Source: Sphingomonas_B tabacisoli
GTDB taxonomy: Bacteria; Pseudomonadota; Alphaproteobacteria; Sphingomonadales; Sphingomonadaceae
Assembly (NCBI RefSeq): GCF_042678385.1
Contig: NZ_JBHUDY010000001.1
Location: forward strand, 2,046,001 to 2,110,000
DNA: 64,000 bases
Direction of reading: 5' to 3'
In this document: piece by piece, positions 49,560 to 59,027 of the stretch
How positions within the stretch are numbered: the stretch's first letter is position 1
Layout: each line of letters opens with the position of its first letter
The notes under the pieces: generated by a model
What the model saw: the letters and a program-made list of their open reading frames with translations, nothing else
What the model was told of the DNA's origin: nothing
Database searches by the model: none
Made by a program: the position numbers and the translations under genes

Positions 49560-51938
49560 ATGATCGACCGCCGTTCGCTTCTGCTTGGCTCGGCCGCGGC
49601 GCTCGCATTCCCGACCGCCGCCCGGGCCGCGGAGCGCTCGCGGCTGACCCGGGGCCGACAGCTCGCAGCCTCCGCGCTGACGGCGCCGATCGAGATCATC
49701 GACGATCCCTATGGCGTGCCCCACATCCGCGCCGGATCGATCCCCGACGCGTTTTTCGGCCAGGGCTATGTCGTCGCGCGCGACCGGCTGTTTCAGATCG
49801 ATCTCTCGCACCGGCGCGAGATGGGCCGGCTGGCGGAAGCGTTCGGGCCGGAGTTCGCACCGCACGACGCGGTGGCGCGGCTGTTCCACTATCGCGGCGA
49901 CCTGAACAAAGAGCTGGCGAGCGTGGCGCCGCACATCGTCGCCTGCGCGCGCGCCTATGTCGCCGGCATCAACGCGCGCATCGACGAGGTGATGCAGGAT
50001 CCCGCGCTGCTGCCGCTCGAATATCGCATCCTGGGCGTGACTCCGCTCAAATGGGAGCTGACCGACCTAGTGCTGGCGCGCACCGTCTCCACCGGCAACA
50101 TGGACGACGAAGTCCGCCGGGCCCGGCTTGCCGCACTGGGGCTGCTCGAGCTCGACGCCGTGGTCGCGCCGCTCAGGCCGGCATGGCCCCTCACCGTGCC
50201 GGAGGACCTCGACCCCGCCGCCGTCACCGAAGCGGACCTGGGCGTGATGCGGCTCGGACGGCTGCCGTTCGGCACGCTCGTTCCAAAGGACGATCATCCC
50301 GGAGCGCAGACCGACGCGGTCGAGCGCGGCAACGCCGGCAGCAACGCCTGGACGGTCGGCCCCTCGCGCACCGCGACGGGGCGGCCGATCCTCGCCAACG
50401 ATCCGCATCTGGGCATCGGCAGCTACGATCCCCGGCACGTCGCCCATCTGAGCGCGCCCGGCCTCGACGTGATCGGCGGCGGCGCGCCCGGCCTGCCCGG
50501 CATCATGCAGGGGCACACCGACCGTTTCGCGTTCGGCCGCACCAATTTCCATATCGACCAGGAAGACCTGTTCGTCCTCGAACTTCACTCCGAGGACCCG
50601 GAACGCTATCGCCACAATGGCGCGTGGAAGCCGTTCGAGCGGGTCGAGATCGCCATTCCGGTCAAGGGTGCGGCGCCGAAAACCTCCACCCTGCGCTACG
50701 CCGTCCAAGGTCCCGTCGTGTCCCACGATCCGGCGAAACGCCGCGCCACCGCCGTTGCCGCGGTCGAGCTTCAGCCGGGGGGAAGCGGCGCGTTCGCGAT
50801 GATCGCGATCAACCTGGCGCGCGACTGGTCCGGCTTGCGCGAAGCCTTCCGCCTCCACCCTTCGCCGACCAACTTCCACTATGCCGATGTGAACGGCAAT
50901 CACGGCTGGCAAGTGATCGGCTTCGTGCCGGTGCGCCGCAAAGGCGACGGGCTGATGCCGGTGCCCGGCGACGGCCGCTACGACTGGATCGGGATGCGCG
51001 ATTTCCGCGCGCTGCCGAGTGCGTTCAACCCCGCCAAGGGCTGGTTCGCTTCGGCCAATCAGAACAACCTTCCCGCCGATTGGCCGCGGGATCGTATCCC
51101 GGCCTTCTCCTTCCGGGACCCCTACCGGTACGACCGCATCGCCAGCGTGCTCGCCTCCGAACCGAAGCACCGGCTGCAGGACAGCGTCGCGCTTCAGCAC
51201 GACACGTTCTCTGAACCCGCACGGCAGTTGGTCGCGCTTTTGCCCGCCCAAGGCTCCGCCGGCGCGGCGCCGGCCCTTGCGATGCTACGCGGCTGGGACG
51301 CGCGGCTCGACGGTGACAGCGCGCCTGCCGCGCTATACGAGATTCTGTGGCGCGAGCTCGGCGACCGCATGCTTGCCGCGATCGTCCCGGAGCGCGCCCG
51401 TGCGCTGGTCACGGAGATCGCACCGTCGGTGCTGCTCGGGCTGCTGGAACATCCCGATGCGCGGCTCGGCCCCAATCCCGCCCGCGCCCGCGACGCCCTG
51501 TTCGACGCCGCGCTGGCCGCCGCCTGGAACGCGGCGCAGAAAAAACTGGGCCCGGATCCGTCCAAATGGCGCTGGGCGACGCTGCATCAGGTCCGGCTCA
51601 CCCATCCGCTGTCGCGTATCCCCGCCATCGCCGCGGCTTTTCCCGCGATCGAAGGCGAAGGATCGGGCGGCGATTCCTACACGGTCATGGCACGCTGGTT
51701 ACGCGAGGCGCCGAACTGGCACGTCAGCGGCGGCGCGAGCTATCGGCAGGTGATCGACGTCGGCGCCTGGGATAACTCGCTGATGCTCAACTTCCCCGGC
51801 CAGTCGAACGACCCTCGCTCACAGCATTATCGCGACCAATATCTGCCCTGGATCCGCGGCGAGATGCAGCCGATGCTGTTCAGCCGCGCAGCGGTCGACG
51901 CACACGCCGCCGCCCGCACGGTCCTCCACCCGAAGTGA
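49560..51938 (+). CDS. Penicillin acylase family N-terminal nucleophile hydrolase
   Basis: 792 residues. An N-terminal signal with an Arg-Arg pair (MIDRRSLLLGSAAALAFPTA) suggests Tat or Sec export. The precursor is cut between Gly260 and Ser261 (NAGSNAW), making the new N-terminal serine the nucleophile. The second half contains the family segments (GGGAPGLPGIMQGHTDRFAFGRTN; VLHPK end). Members hydrolyse penicillins, N-acyl-homoserine lactones or other acyl amides. The substrate is unknown here. AAAAGGGG lies upstream of ATG 49560. It abuts the convergent serine hydrolase exactly (TGA/TCA). Confidence 0.92.
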   Translation: MIDRRSLLLGSAAALAFPTAARAAERSRLTRGRQLAASALTAPIEIIDDPYGVPHIRAGSIPDAFFGQGYVVARDRLFQIDLSHRREMGRLAEAFGPEFAPHDAVARLFHYRGDLNKELASVAPHIVACARAYVAGINARIDEVMQDPALLPLEYRILGVTPLKWELTDLVLARTVSTGNMDDEVRRARLAALGLLELDAVVAPLRPAWPLTVPEDLDPAAVTEADLGVMRLGRLPFGTLVPKDDHPGAQTDAVERGNAGSNAWTVGPSRTATGRPILANDPHLGIGSYDPRHVAHLSAPGLDVIGGGAPGLPGIMQGHTDRFAFGRTNFHIDQEDLFVLELHSEDPERYRHNGAWKPFERVEIAIPVKGAAPKTSTLRYAVQGPVVSHDPAKRRATAVAAVELQPGGSGAFAMIAINLARDWSGLREAFRLHPSPTNFHYADVNGNHGWQVIGFVPVRRKGDGLMPVPGDGRYDWIGMRDFRALPSAFNPAKGWFASANQNNLPADWPRDRIPAFSFRDPYRYDRIASVLASEPKHRLQDSVALQHDTFSEPARQLVALLPAQGSAGAAPALAMLRGWDARLDGDSAPAALYEILWRELGDRMLAAIVPERARALVTEIAPSVLLGLLEHPDARLGPNPARARDALFDAALAAAWNAAQKKLGPDPSKWRWATLHQVRLTHPLSRIPAIAAAFPAIEGEGSGGDSYTVMARWLREAPNWHVSGGASYRQVIDVGAWDNSLMLNFPGQSNDPRSQHYRDQYLPWIRGEMQPMLFSRAAVDAHAAARTVLHPK

Positions 51939-53195
51939 TCATTGGCGAGGCGTAGCAAGCGCTTCGCACAACTTCCCTGCGGCCAGCGCAACGCGCGATT
52001 CCGCCGTCTCGCGATTGGCCGGGCTGTTCTCCACGGCGCGCGTTTCCGTGTTGAACGCGAGCAGGCTGCCCGCATGCTGGTCCGGACAAAGGCTCAGATA
52101 GGTGCGGAAACCATTCTGGTCGCCATTATGGCCCACGAAGCGCACTCCCGAACTCTGGTCGATGAAGAAGGACAGCCCGCTCTGCGTCGTCTCGGCCATG
52201 CGGCCCTGGGTGAAGTCGTCGCCCGCCGCGATCTGAGGCGTCCACATCTCTTCGAGCGAGGCGCGCTTCAGCACCAGATCATATTCGGCCTGCAGCTTCG
52301 GATCGCCCAGAAGAAAGCCCAGATAGCGCGCCATGTCGGTCATCGGCGCGTTCAGGCCACCGTTCGAAACGGTCACGCCGGTATCCACGTCGAACGGCGC
52401 AGCGACCCGCGCTCCGTCGCGGATGTAATAGCTGTGCGCACGGTGCCGCAGCAGATGCGGCGGCGTCCGGTCGAAATAGCTCGCGTGCATGCCGAGCGGC
52501 TTCAGGATGTTCTTGTCGATATAGACTTCATAGTCCTCGCCCGACAGTCGCTCGATCACCTGGCCGAGATACACGATGCCGGGATTGGAATAGCTGAACC
52601 GCGTGCCGGGCTTGAACCGCACTTCGGTGTACGGAAGCATCGCCGCAAGCTGCGCCCAGCTCTTCGGCTCGAAGGGCTGCCAGTCATGCTCCCGCCACGG
52701 CCAGGTCGCGCCGCCAAAGCCGGCGCTGTGGCTCATCAACTGGCGCAGCGTGATCTTGTCGGTGTCGCCGAACCGGTTATGCACGGTCGCCAGCTCGGGC
52801 ACGTAGCGGACGATCGGATCGTCCAGCGTCAGCAGTCCGCGGTCGCGCAACTGCATGATGGCGATGCCGGTCATCGTCTTCGTGATCGACGCCCAATGAT
52901 AGATCGTGTCGGCATCCACGGGCACATGGGCATCGGCGTCCTGCTCGCCCAGATGGTCGGCGACGACGACTTCCCCGTCGCGGACAAGATAGAAGCTGCT
53001 GCCGGCAATGCCCGCCCGCTGCACTTCCGTGCGATGCAAGTCACGGAACTCGTGCAGTGCCGCCTTGAAGTCTCGCTCACCGGCCATGGCCGGTCCTGCA
53101 GCGAATGCGAGCGTGGCCGCAAGCTCGGACATCAGGAACACCCCTTTGCGTAACAGGCGCCGGCCCAGACCGTGTTGCAGCAACATCCGGCTCAT
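51939..53195 (-). CDS. Serine hydrolase, class C beta-lactamase/DD-peptidase fold (exported)
   Basis: 418 residues from ATG 53195. A signal peptide covers about the first 40 residues (RRLLRKGVFLMSELAATLAF through AMAGE); ATG 53132 is a possible later start. The catalytic SxxK is Ser103-Ile-Thr-Lys106 (HWASITKTMTG), and the YxN is in RFSYSNPG. The third motif looks like HNG (FVGHNGDQNG) rather than KTG, common in esterase-like or peptidase members. It is downstream of the TonB receptor on the same strand, with a strong hairpin between them. Confidence 0.9.
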   Translation of the reverse strand: MSRMLLQHGLGRRLLRKGVFLMSELAATLAFAAGPAMAGERDFKAALHEFRDLHRTEVQRAGIAGSSFYLVRDGEVVVADHLGEQDADAHVPVDADTIYHWASITKTMTGIAIMQLRDRGLLTLDDPIVRYVPELATVHNRFGDTDKITLRQLMSHSAGFGGATWPWREHDWQPFEPKSWAQLAAMLPYTEVRFKPGTRFSYSNPGIVYLGQVIERLSGEDYEVYIDKNILKPLGMHASYFDRTPPHLLRHRAHSYYIRDGARVAAPFDVDTGVTVSNGGLNAPMTDMARYLGFLLGDPKLQAEYDLVLKRASLEEMWTPQIAAGDDFTQGRMAETTQSGLSFFIDQSSGVRFVGHNGDQNGFRTYLSLCPDQHAGSLLAFNTETRAVENSPANRETAESRVALAAGKLCEALATPRQ

Positions 53196-53221
53196 CGCCC
53201 GACTCCTGTGGTCAGGGCAAG

Positions 53222-53253
53222 GCAAAGCCGCGGTTGTAACACCGCGGCTTTGC
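53222..53253 (-). terminator. Strong hairpin between the TonB receptor and serine hydrolase genes
   Basis: A perfect 13-bp stem (GCAAAGCCGCGGT paired with ACCGCGGCTTTGC) and a 6-base loop, 56 bp after the receptor stop. The minus-strand sequence after the stem lacks a clear T-run, so it may be a partial terminator, an mRNA 3'-end stabiliser, or an attenuator for the downstream serine hydrolase gene. Confidence 0.5.
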
Positions 53254-53308
53254 AGGCCAGACAATCCAGGCGGCGTGGGAAGAAGAAGCCGCAGGATTCT
53301 CGCCCGGC

Positions 53309-56278
53309 TTACCGTGTCTTCACCCGGAAGCCGACGCGGAAGGCGCGGCCCAGCAGGTCGGAATAGGTCGGGTTCGCCGCCAGCCCGGTCTCCGGCAGCA
53401 ACAGCGGATCGGCGTCGAACACGTTGGTGACGTTGAAGAAAATCTCGCCGTCGCCATCGCCCGCAATGTCCATCTTCGCGGTCAGGTTGAAGTCGACGTA
53501 GAACGTGCCTTTGACATGGTTGTTGTCATAGGTCGGGTGCTGGGTGGTCGAGAGCGGGCAGCCGGTGGTGCACTCGATCCCGCCGGAGTCGTACCGTCCC
53601 GCGCTCACCCCGCGCGCCACTGCCGTCGCGGAGAAGGACCGCGAGTCATAGGTCGCGTTGAAGCGGTAGAGCCATTTCGGCGTGCTCGCCTGGCCGCCGT
53701 TCACGCCGACGGTGTTGACCGGATCGACTCCCTTGATGCCCTGATCGATGATGTTGTCGATGTAGCGGGTCGCAACGCCGCGCAGCGTGAAGCTGTCGCC
53801 GTTGCGGATCGGGATACGGTACGAGGCGTCGAAATCGATACCGCGGACGAGCTGGCTTGCGAAGTTGAACGGCTGGGCGCGCAACAGGATACGCGAAGTG
53901 CTGTTCGGATCCGGCGTTATCGCCGCGCAGTAGGCCGCCACACCCTCGAAGCAGCGATTGATGATTTCCTGCGCGCTGAGCGTGCCGATCGTATCCTTCA
54001 TCTTGATCCGGAAATAATCGACCGAGACATTGAAGCCCGGCAGGAATGTCGGCGAGAAGACCGCGCCGATATTCCAGGAGTCTGCCTTTTCCGGCTTTAG
54101 GTTCGGGTTGCCGACCGCGGTCGCCGAATAGGAGATGCTGGTCCCGTAAGTGGCGTTCCCCGGCCCGACGCCCGGGAAGAACGGATTGGACACGGCGTCG
54201 CTGTTCGACGACCCAGCCTGGTAAAGCTCGGCCAGGTTGGGCGCGCGGATGTCGCGCGAGCGAGTCACGCGGAACCGCACATCGTCGATCGGCTGCCAGG
54301 TCGCGCCGGCCTTCCACGTGGTCACATAGCCCGACGTCGAATAGTCGGTGGCGCGCACCGCGCCGTTGAACTCGAGGCCGAGGCCCAATGGCACGACCGT
54401 TTCGAGATAGGCTTCCTTGACGTTGTAACTGCCGTTCGAAGGCAGAAAGTTGCCGACCGACCACAGGTTGGTCGTGGTGATTCCGCCAGTCGGGTTCGCC
54501 GTCACGATCGGCTGATATTGCTGGGGAACAAAGCCCTTGATCTTCTCCTCGCGATATTCGCCGCCCAGCGCCACGCTGACATCGCCGGCCCAGGTGGCGA
54601 ACGGCGTCAGCGATAGGTTGGCGCCCACCACTTTCTGGGTCACCGTTTCGTCGCGATAGGGATCGCCGAGCGCGTAGGCGATCGCCGCCGGATTGGCGAC
54701 GCCGATGCCCAGGCGGTTGAGCGGCACGCAGGCCGGGTCGTTGTTGGTCGGGTCCGCGTCGGCGTTGACCCGGCAGACGATCGGGCTGGAGGTGTTGCCC
54801 GGCACCGAGAAGACGGCGTCGACCGCTCTCGACATCCGCTGGAACTGCATGATGTTGCGCAGTTGCTCGCGCAGGTCGGCCTTGCCGTACTGCCCGTAAA
54901 TACCCCAGTGCGCCGGCTTGCCGAACGCGGTGAACGCGCCCTCGGCGCCGACGACATAACGCTGCACCTCGCGCCGGTTGTTCGACGCGCGGAACGGAAG
55001 GTCGACCGCCGTGGTGCCGATCCCGACCGCCGTGATGCCGGTAAGCTGCGTGGGGCCAAGTGCTTGAATCAAATACGCATTATCGCCCGCCAGGGTGCAA
55101 AGCCCGTTGGCGCCCGCAACGCCCACATTGGCCCGGCTCGCGCTGCCGCATGACGAAAGGTTCGGCCCCGCGTTGAAAAACACTTCCTGCCGGTTGAACG
55201 ACCCCTCGGCGAATATTTCCACGTTGTTCGCAACTTCGTAGCTCAACCGGCCATACACGCCGTAGCGATCGTCCCGGGGATCAAGACCGATGCGGCGCCC
55301 GGAATCGTTGACTTGCCAGTCGCCGCCCTGCGTCAGCGACGGCGCGGACGCCCCGGTCGGCGACGGGAAGGTCAGCGCGCCATATTGGAACTGGTTCAGC
55401 GCGCCGCCTTGCCCGAAATAGATGCCGCGCAGCCGGTTGGCGGTGCCGCCCGAGGAGTAGAGGATCAGGCCGCCCGGCGTCGAGTTCGCCGCGCCGACCT
55501 GCCGGCGGATCAGGAAGCGCGGCGTGGTGCTGGTCGCCGTCCAGTTCGGGTCCTGGATGCGCACAAAGCCGGTCGCGTTCCAGGCACGGTCGACTTTCAG
55601 GATGCCATCGGCATGCGCCACTTCGCCGCTCAGCGTGATATGGCCCCGCCCATCGCCGAACGACGTGCCGCCGGTGACGTTGATCGAATAATTGAAACCG
55701 TCGCCGCGGCTGGTGATGCCGGTGTCGGCCGAAACCTTCAGCCCCTCATACTTCTTGTTCAGTACGAAGTTGACGACGCCCGCGACGGCGTCCGAGCCAT
55801 AAGCGGCCGAGGCGCCGCCCGTCACGATTTCCACGCGCTCCACGAGCGACTGCGGAATGGTGTTGACGTCGACCAGCCCGGTGATCGTCGATGCGACCGA
55901 ACGGCGCCCGTCGATCAGCACGAGGGTGCGGGTCTCGCCTAGGTTGCGCAGATTGAGCGCGTTGATGCCGGCCTGTCCGCTGCTGAGGTTGAGGCGCGAG
56001 TTGGCCGGCCGCGTCGATCCGGCGAGCGCAGGCAGCTCGTTCACGAAATCGGCGATGTTGTTGGTCGGCGACGAGTTCTCGATATCGACTCTGCTCATCA
56101 CGGTGAGCGGCGTCGGCGCCTGGAAGCCGTCGCGGACGACGCGCGTGCCGGTGACGACGATGTCTTCCGATTTCTCCTCCGCGGCGCGCGCGGTCTGCGC
56201 CGATGCCGCGCTGGCCATCATCACGGCGCAAGCAGCCCCTGAAAGGAGAATCCTTTTCAGCGAGATATAAGCCGACAT
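53309..56278 (-). CDS. TonB-dependent outer-membrane receptor
   Basis: 989 residues with a signal peptide (MSAYISLKRILLSGAACAVM through ASAASAQ). A TonB-box-like EDIVVTGTRV is followed by the plug domain (NNIADFVNELPALAGSTRPA, LNLRNLGETRTLVLIDGRRS, VERVEIVTGGASAAYGSDAV) and a long barrel ending GFRVKTR. The plug and length match the sphingomonad receptors that import large organic nutrients such as oligosaccharides or peptides rather than siderophores. Divergent from an AmpG-like permease gene across about 200 bp and upstream of the exported serine hydrolase. Confidence 0.94.
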   Translation of the reverse strand: MSAYISLKRILLSGAACAVMMASAASAQTARAAEEKSEDIVVTGTRVVRDGFQAPTPLTVMSRVDIENSSPTNNIADFVNELPALAGSTRPANSRLNLSSGQAGINALNLRNLGETRTLVLIDGRRSVASTITGLVDVNTIPQSLVERVEIVTGGASAAYGSDAVAGVVNFVLNKKYEGLKVSADTGITSRGDGFNYSINVTGGTSFGDGRGHITLSGEVAHADGILKVDRAWNATGFVRIQDPNWTATSTTPRFLIRRQVGAANSTPGGLILYSSGGTANRLRGIYFGQGGALNQFQYGALTFPSPTGASAPSLTQGGDWQVNDSGRRIGLDPRDDRYGVYGRLSYEVANNVEIFAEGSFNRQEVFFNAGPNLSSCGSASRANVGVAGANGLCTLAGDNAYLIQALGPTQLTGITAVGIGTTAVDLPFRASNNRREVQRYVVGAEGAFTAFGKPAHWGIYGQYGKADLREQLRNIMQFQRMSRAVDAVFSVPGNTSSPIVCRVNADADPTNNDPACVPLNRLGIGVANPAAIAYALGDPYRDETVTQKVVGANLSLTPFATWAGDVSVALGGEYREEKIKGFVPQQYQPIVTANPTGGITTTNLWSVGNFLPSNGSYNVKEAYLETVVPLGLGLEFNGAVRATDYSTSGYVTTWKAGATWQPIDDVRFRVTRSRDIRAPNLAELYQAGSSNSDAVSNPFFPGVGPGNATYGTSISYSATAVGNPNLKPEKADSWNIGAVFSPTFLPGFNVSVDYFRIKMKDTIGTLSAQEIINRCFEGVAAYCAAITPDPNSTSRILLRAQPFNFASQLVRGIDFDASYRIPIRNGDSFTLRGVATRYIDNIIDQGIKGVDPVNTVGVNGGQASTPKWLYRFNATYDSRSFSATAVARGVSAGRYDSGGIECTTGCPLSTTQHPTYDNNHVKGTFYVDFNLTAKMDIAGDGDGEIFFNVTNVFDADPLLLPETGLAANPTYSDLLGRAFRVGFRVKTR

Positions 56279-56481
56279 TTCAATGCTTCCCCTTTGGCAC
56301 GCCCCTGCAATATTTAAGCAACAAGGGGCTCTAGGGAGCGCCATAGTATTTGTTCGCTCACGTATAACCTGCGGCCATTTCCTGTGGAAAACGCGTGCTT
56401 TGCGGAGGTCGCGAGGCAGCAGGGCCGTTGACGGATCGATTTACCCGGTCGAGCCTGCGCCGGTGATCGAGAAGCTATCCG
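56279..56481. promoter_or_regulatory. Divergent promoter region between the TonB receptor and the AmpG-like permease
   Basis: 203 bp with no gene, locally richer in A/T than the flanking genes (for example CAATATTTAAGCAACAAGGG and TAGTATTTGTTCGCTCACG). It must carry the promoters for both divergent genes. No clear palindromic operator or terminator was recognised in it. Confidence 0.5.
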
Positions 56482-58026
56482 ATGTCCACCGCGGCTGAGG
56501 CGGTATTGCCTTCGCCCCCGGCGGATCGGCGCGGGATCGGGCTCGCCGCGCTTTATCTGCTGCTCGGCTTCTGCGCCGGCCTGCCGTTCTACATGTTCAA
56601 CACGGTCCTGCTGCTGCGGCTGGCGCGGCACGGCGTGGATATCGTCACCACCGGCTATTTCGCCTGGGTCGCGCTGCTACCGACGTTCAAATTCGCCTGG
56701 GCGCCGCTGCTCGACCGCTATCTCGTTCCGGGCTTCGGCCCTTACTGGGGCAAGCGCCGCGGCTGGATCATGCTCGCGCAGCTCGGCATTTTCGTCTCAA
56801 TGGCGGCGATGGCGTTCACCTCGTCGGACAGGAGCCTGCCCGTCACTGCGCTGTTCGCGGTTCTGCTCGCCTTCTGGACGACGACGCTGGAGATCGCGGC
56901 CGACGCCTGGCGCATCGAGCTCGCGCCGACTGCCGAGCAGCAGGGTCCGATCGTCGCCGCCAATCTATGGGGCTATCGCAGCGCGATGGTCGCAGCCGGC
57001 AGCGGCGCAATCTTTGTCGCCGCCAAGGCCGACTGGACCGTGGCCTATCTAGTGATCGCCGCGGCCGCGTTCCTTCCCTTCCCCATTCTCGCGGCGATGC
57101 GGCCCGAAGCCGGGCGGGTCGGCGGACGGACCCTTGCATTGACGGCCGGCCTCGTCGCCAGCCTGATCGCGCTCGCCGCGACCACTGCGATCGTCGCGGC
57201 GGCCGGCTGGGTCCTACTCGCCGCCATCGGGTCTATCGGGCTCTCGGACCCGAAGGTGATGAGCTATTGGGTGTTCGCGGTGGCGCTGCTGCCGTTCATC
57301 GCCTTGGGCGTCGCCGTACCCTGGATCCGCAAGTTGCCGCCAGGCGCGCCGCTGCTCACTACATCGGCGTTCGCGCCGTATATCAACGTGGCGTGGCGCT
57401 TCGGGCTGACCGTCATTCCGATCCTGCTGTTCGTCTCGGTATATCGGATGGGCGACGTGATGGCACTGACGCTGTCGCATCCCCTGTTCAACGCCCTCGG
57501 CTATGGGCTTGAGCAGATCAGCGTCGCCGATGGCGTCGTCGCGCTCTTGTCGAGCATGCTTGGCGTCGCCCTGGGCGGCTGGCTGGCGGCCAAGGCGCCG
57601 ATGGGCTGGGCGCTCGCGGTCGGCGCGATCATGTCGGCGCTCAGCAACTGGATCTTCGCCTGGCTGGCTTATCAGTCTCCCGGCGGGCCGGTGCTGTTCT
57701 CGCTGGCCGGGCTGCCGGTGACCACCGGCGATCTCGACCTCTACGTCGCCATGGCGATCGACCAGTTCGGCCATGGCTTCGAAGGCGCGGTGTTCGTCGT
57801 CTATCTCTCGATGCTGGTGAACCCGCGCTATCCCGGCGCGCAATATGCGCTGCTTTCGGGCCTCGCCTTCCTGCTTCCGCGGCTGCTCGCTGGCCTTTCC
57901 GGCGTGTTCCAGAAGGCCATCGGCTATGACGGCTTCTTCCTGATGGCGGGCGCGATGAGCCTCGGCGCGCTCATATTTCTCCCCTTCATCCTGCGCGCAA
58001 ACCCGCGCGCTGACGACGCAGCATGA
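56482..58026 (+). CDS. AmpG-like MFS permease
   Basis: 514 residues, about 12-14 membrane helices. The start (LYLLLGFCAGLPFYMFNTVL) and the following YFAWVALLPTFKFAWAPLLDRY are the AmpG signature; AmpG imports N-acetylglucosaminyl-anhydromuramyl peptides in Gram-negative peptidoglycan recycling. Overlaps by 4 nt the following serine hydrolase gene and is divergent from the TonB receptor. Related permeases can carry other substrates, so the muropeptide assignment depends on context. Confidence 0.88.
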   Translation: MSTAAEAVLPSPPADRRGIGLAALYLLLGFCAGLPFYMFNTVLLLRLARHGVDIVTTGYFAWVALLPTFKFAWAPLLDRYLVPGFGPYWGKRRGWIMLAQLGIFVSMAAMAFTSSDRSLPVTALFAVLLAFWTTTLEIAADAWRIELAPTAEQQGPIVAANLWGYRSAMVAAGSGAIFVAAKADWTVAYLVIAAAAFLPFPILAAMRPEAGRVGGRTLALTAGLVASLIALAATTAIVAAAGWVLLAAIGSIGLSDPKVMSYWVFAVALLPFIALGVAVPWIRKLPPGAPLLTTSAFAPYINVAWRFGLTVIPILLFVSVYRMGDVMALTLSHPLFNALGYGLEQISVADGVVALLSSMLGVALGGWLAAKAPMGWALAVGAIMSALSNWIFAWLAYQSPGGPVLFSLAGLPVTTGDLDLYVAMAIDQFGHGFEGAVFVVYLSMLVNPRYPGAQYALLSGLAFLLPRLLAGLSGVFQKAIGYDGFFLMAGAMSLGALIFLPFILRANPRADDAA

Positions 58027-59027
58027 TCGAAGCCGCGTTCGCTCCGGCAGCCGAAGCGGTCGCGTCGGGCCGAATCCCTGGCGCGACGCTGGGTCTGGTT
58101 GCGACCGATGGACGACGCTGGATCAAACATGCCGGCATGGCTGCTCTGGTACCCGAGCCTGAGCCGCTGACCATCGACCATTGGTTCGACCTGGCCTCGG
58201 TCTCCAAAGTCATCGCGACCACGACGATGATCCTGTCGCTGGCGGACCAGGGCCGCGTCGAACTCGACCGGCCGCTCACCGATGCGATCCCCGACTTGCG
58301 ACAGTACGACGTGGCCGGCGCGCTCGAACGCAAGCTGACGTTCCGCGACTGCCTGGCGCACCGCACGCACCTGCCCGCAGTCGAGCCGATCTACACCTAT
58401 GGCGACGATCCGGGCCGGTTGCGCGCCTTCGTGCTGCAACGCGAATGGCGTGCCGGACCGCCGGTCTATTCCGACATCAACTTCATCCTGCTCGGCATCG
58501 CCATCGAGCGGATCACGGGCAAGCCCCTTTCGGATTGGCCGCTCGGCCCAGGCCTGAGCTTCGGCCAGCCGCCGGGGCCAGCGGTCGCGACCGAAGCGTG
58601 CTCCTGGCGCGGCCGCGTGATGAAGGGCGAAGTGCATGACGAGAACGCCTTCGCGCTGGGCGGGGCGCCCGGCCATGCCGGACTGTTCGGCACGGTCGCC
58701 GGCGTGCTCGATTTCGCCCGCGGCCTGCTCGACGGAACCGGCGCATCGCCCACGATGCTGAACGCGATCCGCACGCCGGTCCACGGCCATCGCACCTGCG
58801 GCTGGGAACGGCGCTTCGAGGGGTGGCCCGGCGGCGACGCCTGCTCGCACGAAACGATCGGCCACACCGGATTTACCGGAACGGGGCTCTGGATCGATTT
58901 CGATCGCGGTGTCGCGTGGACCCTGCTCACCAACCGCGTCCACCCGACGCGGCATCGCGATAGCCGTATTATGGAGCTCAGACGGGCAACCGGCGACGCG
59001 ATCGTCGAGGCGTGGGACGCGCGCTAG
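58023..59027 (+). CDS. Cytoplasmic serine hydrolase, beta-lactamase/DD-peptidase fold
   Basis: 334 residues with no signal peptide, so likely cytoplasmic. SxxK is Ser59-Val-Ser-Lys62 (LASVSKVIATTT); the tyrosine motif is in PPVYSDINFILLG (YSD); the third motif is HTG in IGHTGFTGTGLWID. Coupled translationally to the AmpG-like permease (ATGA), so it probably acts on the imported compound, for instance as an LD/DD-carboxypeptidase or esterase. Convergent with the PBP4-type gene, sharing CTAG. Confidence 0.88.
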   Translation: MIEAAFAPAAEAVASGRIPGATLGLVATDGRRWIKHAGMAALVPEPEPLTIDHWFDLASVSKVIATTTMILSLADQGRVELDRPLTDAIPDLRQYDVAGALERKLTFRDCLAHRTHLPAVEPIYTYGDDPGRLRAFVLQREWRAGPPVYSDINFILLGIAIERITGKPLSDWPLGPGLSFGQPPGPAVATEACSWRGRVMKGEVHDENAFALGGAPGHAGLFGTVAGVLDFARGLLDGTGASPTMLNAIRTPVHGHRTCGWERRFEGWPGGDACSHETIGHTGFTGTGLWIDFDRGVAWTLLTNRVHPTRHRDSRIMELRRATGDAIVEAWDAR

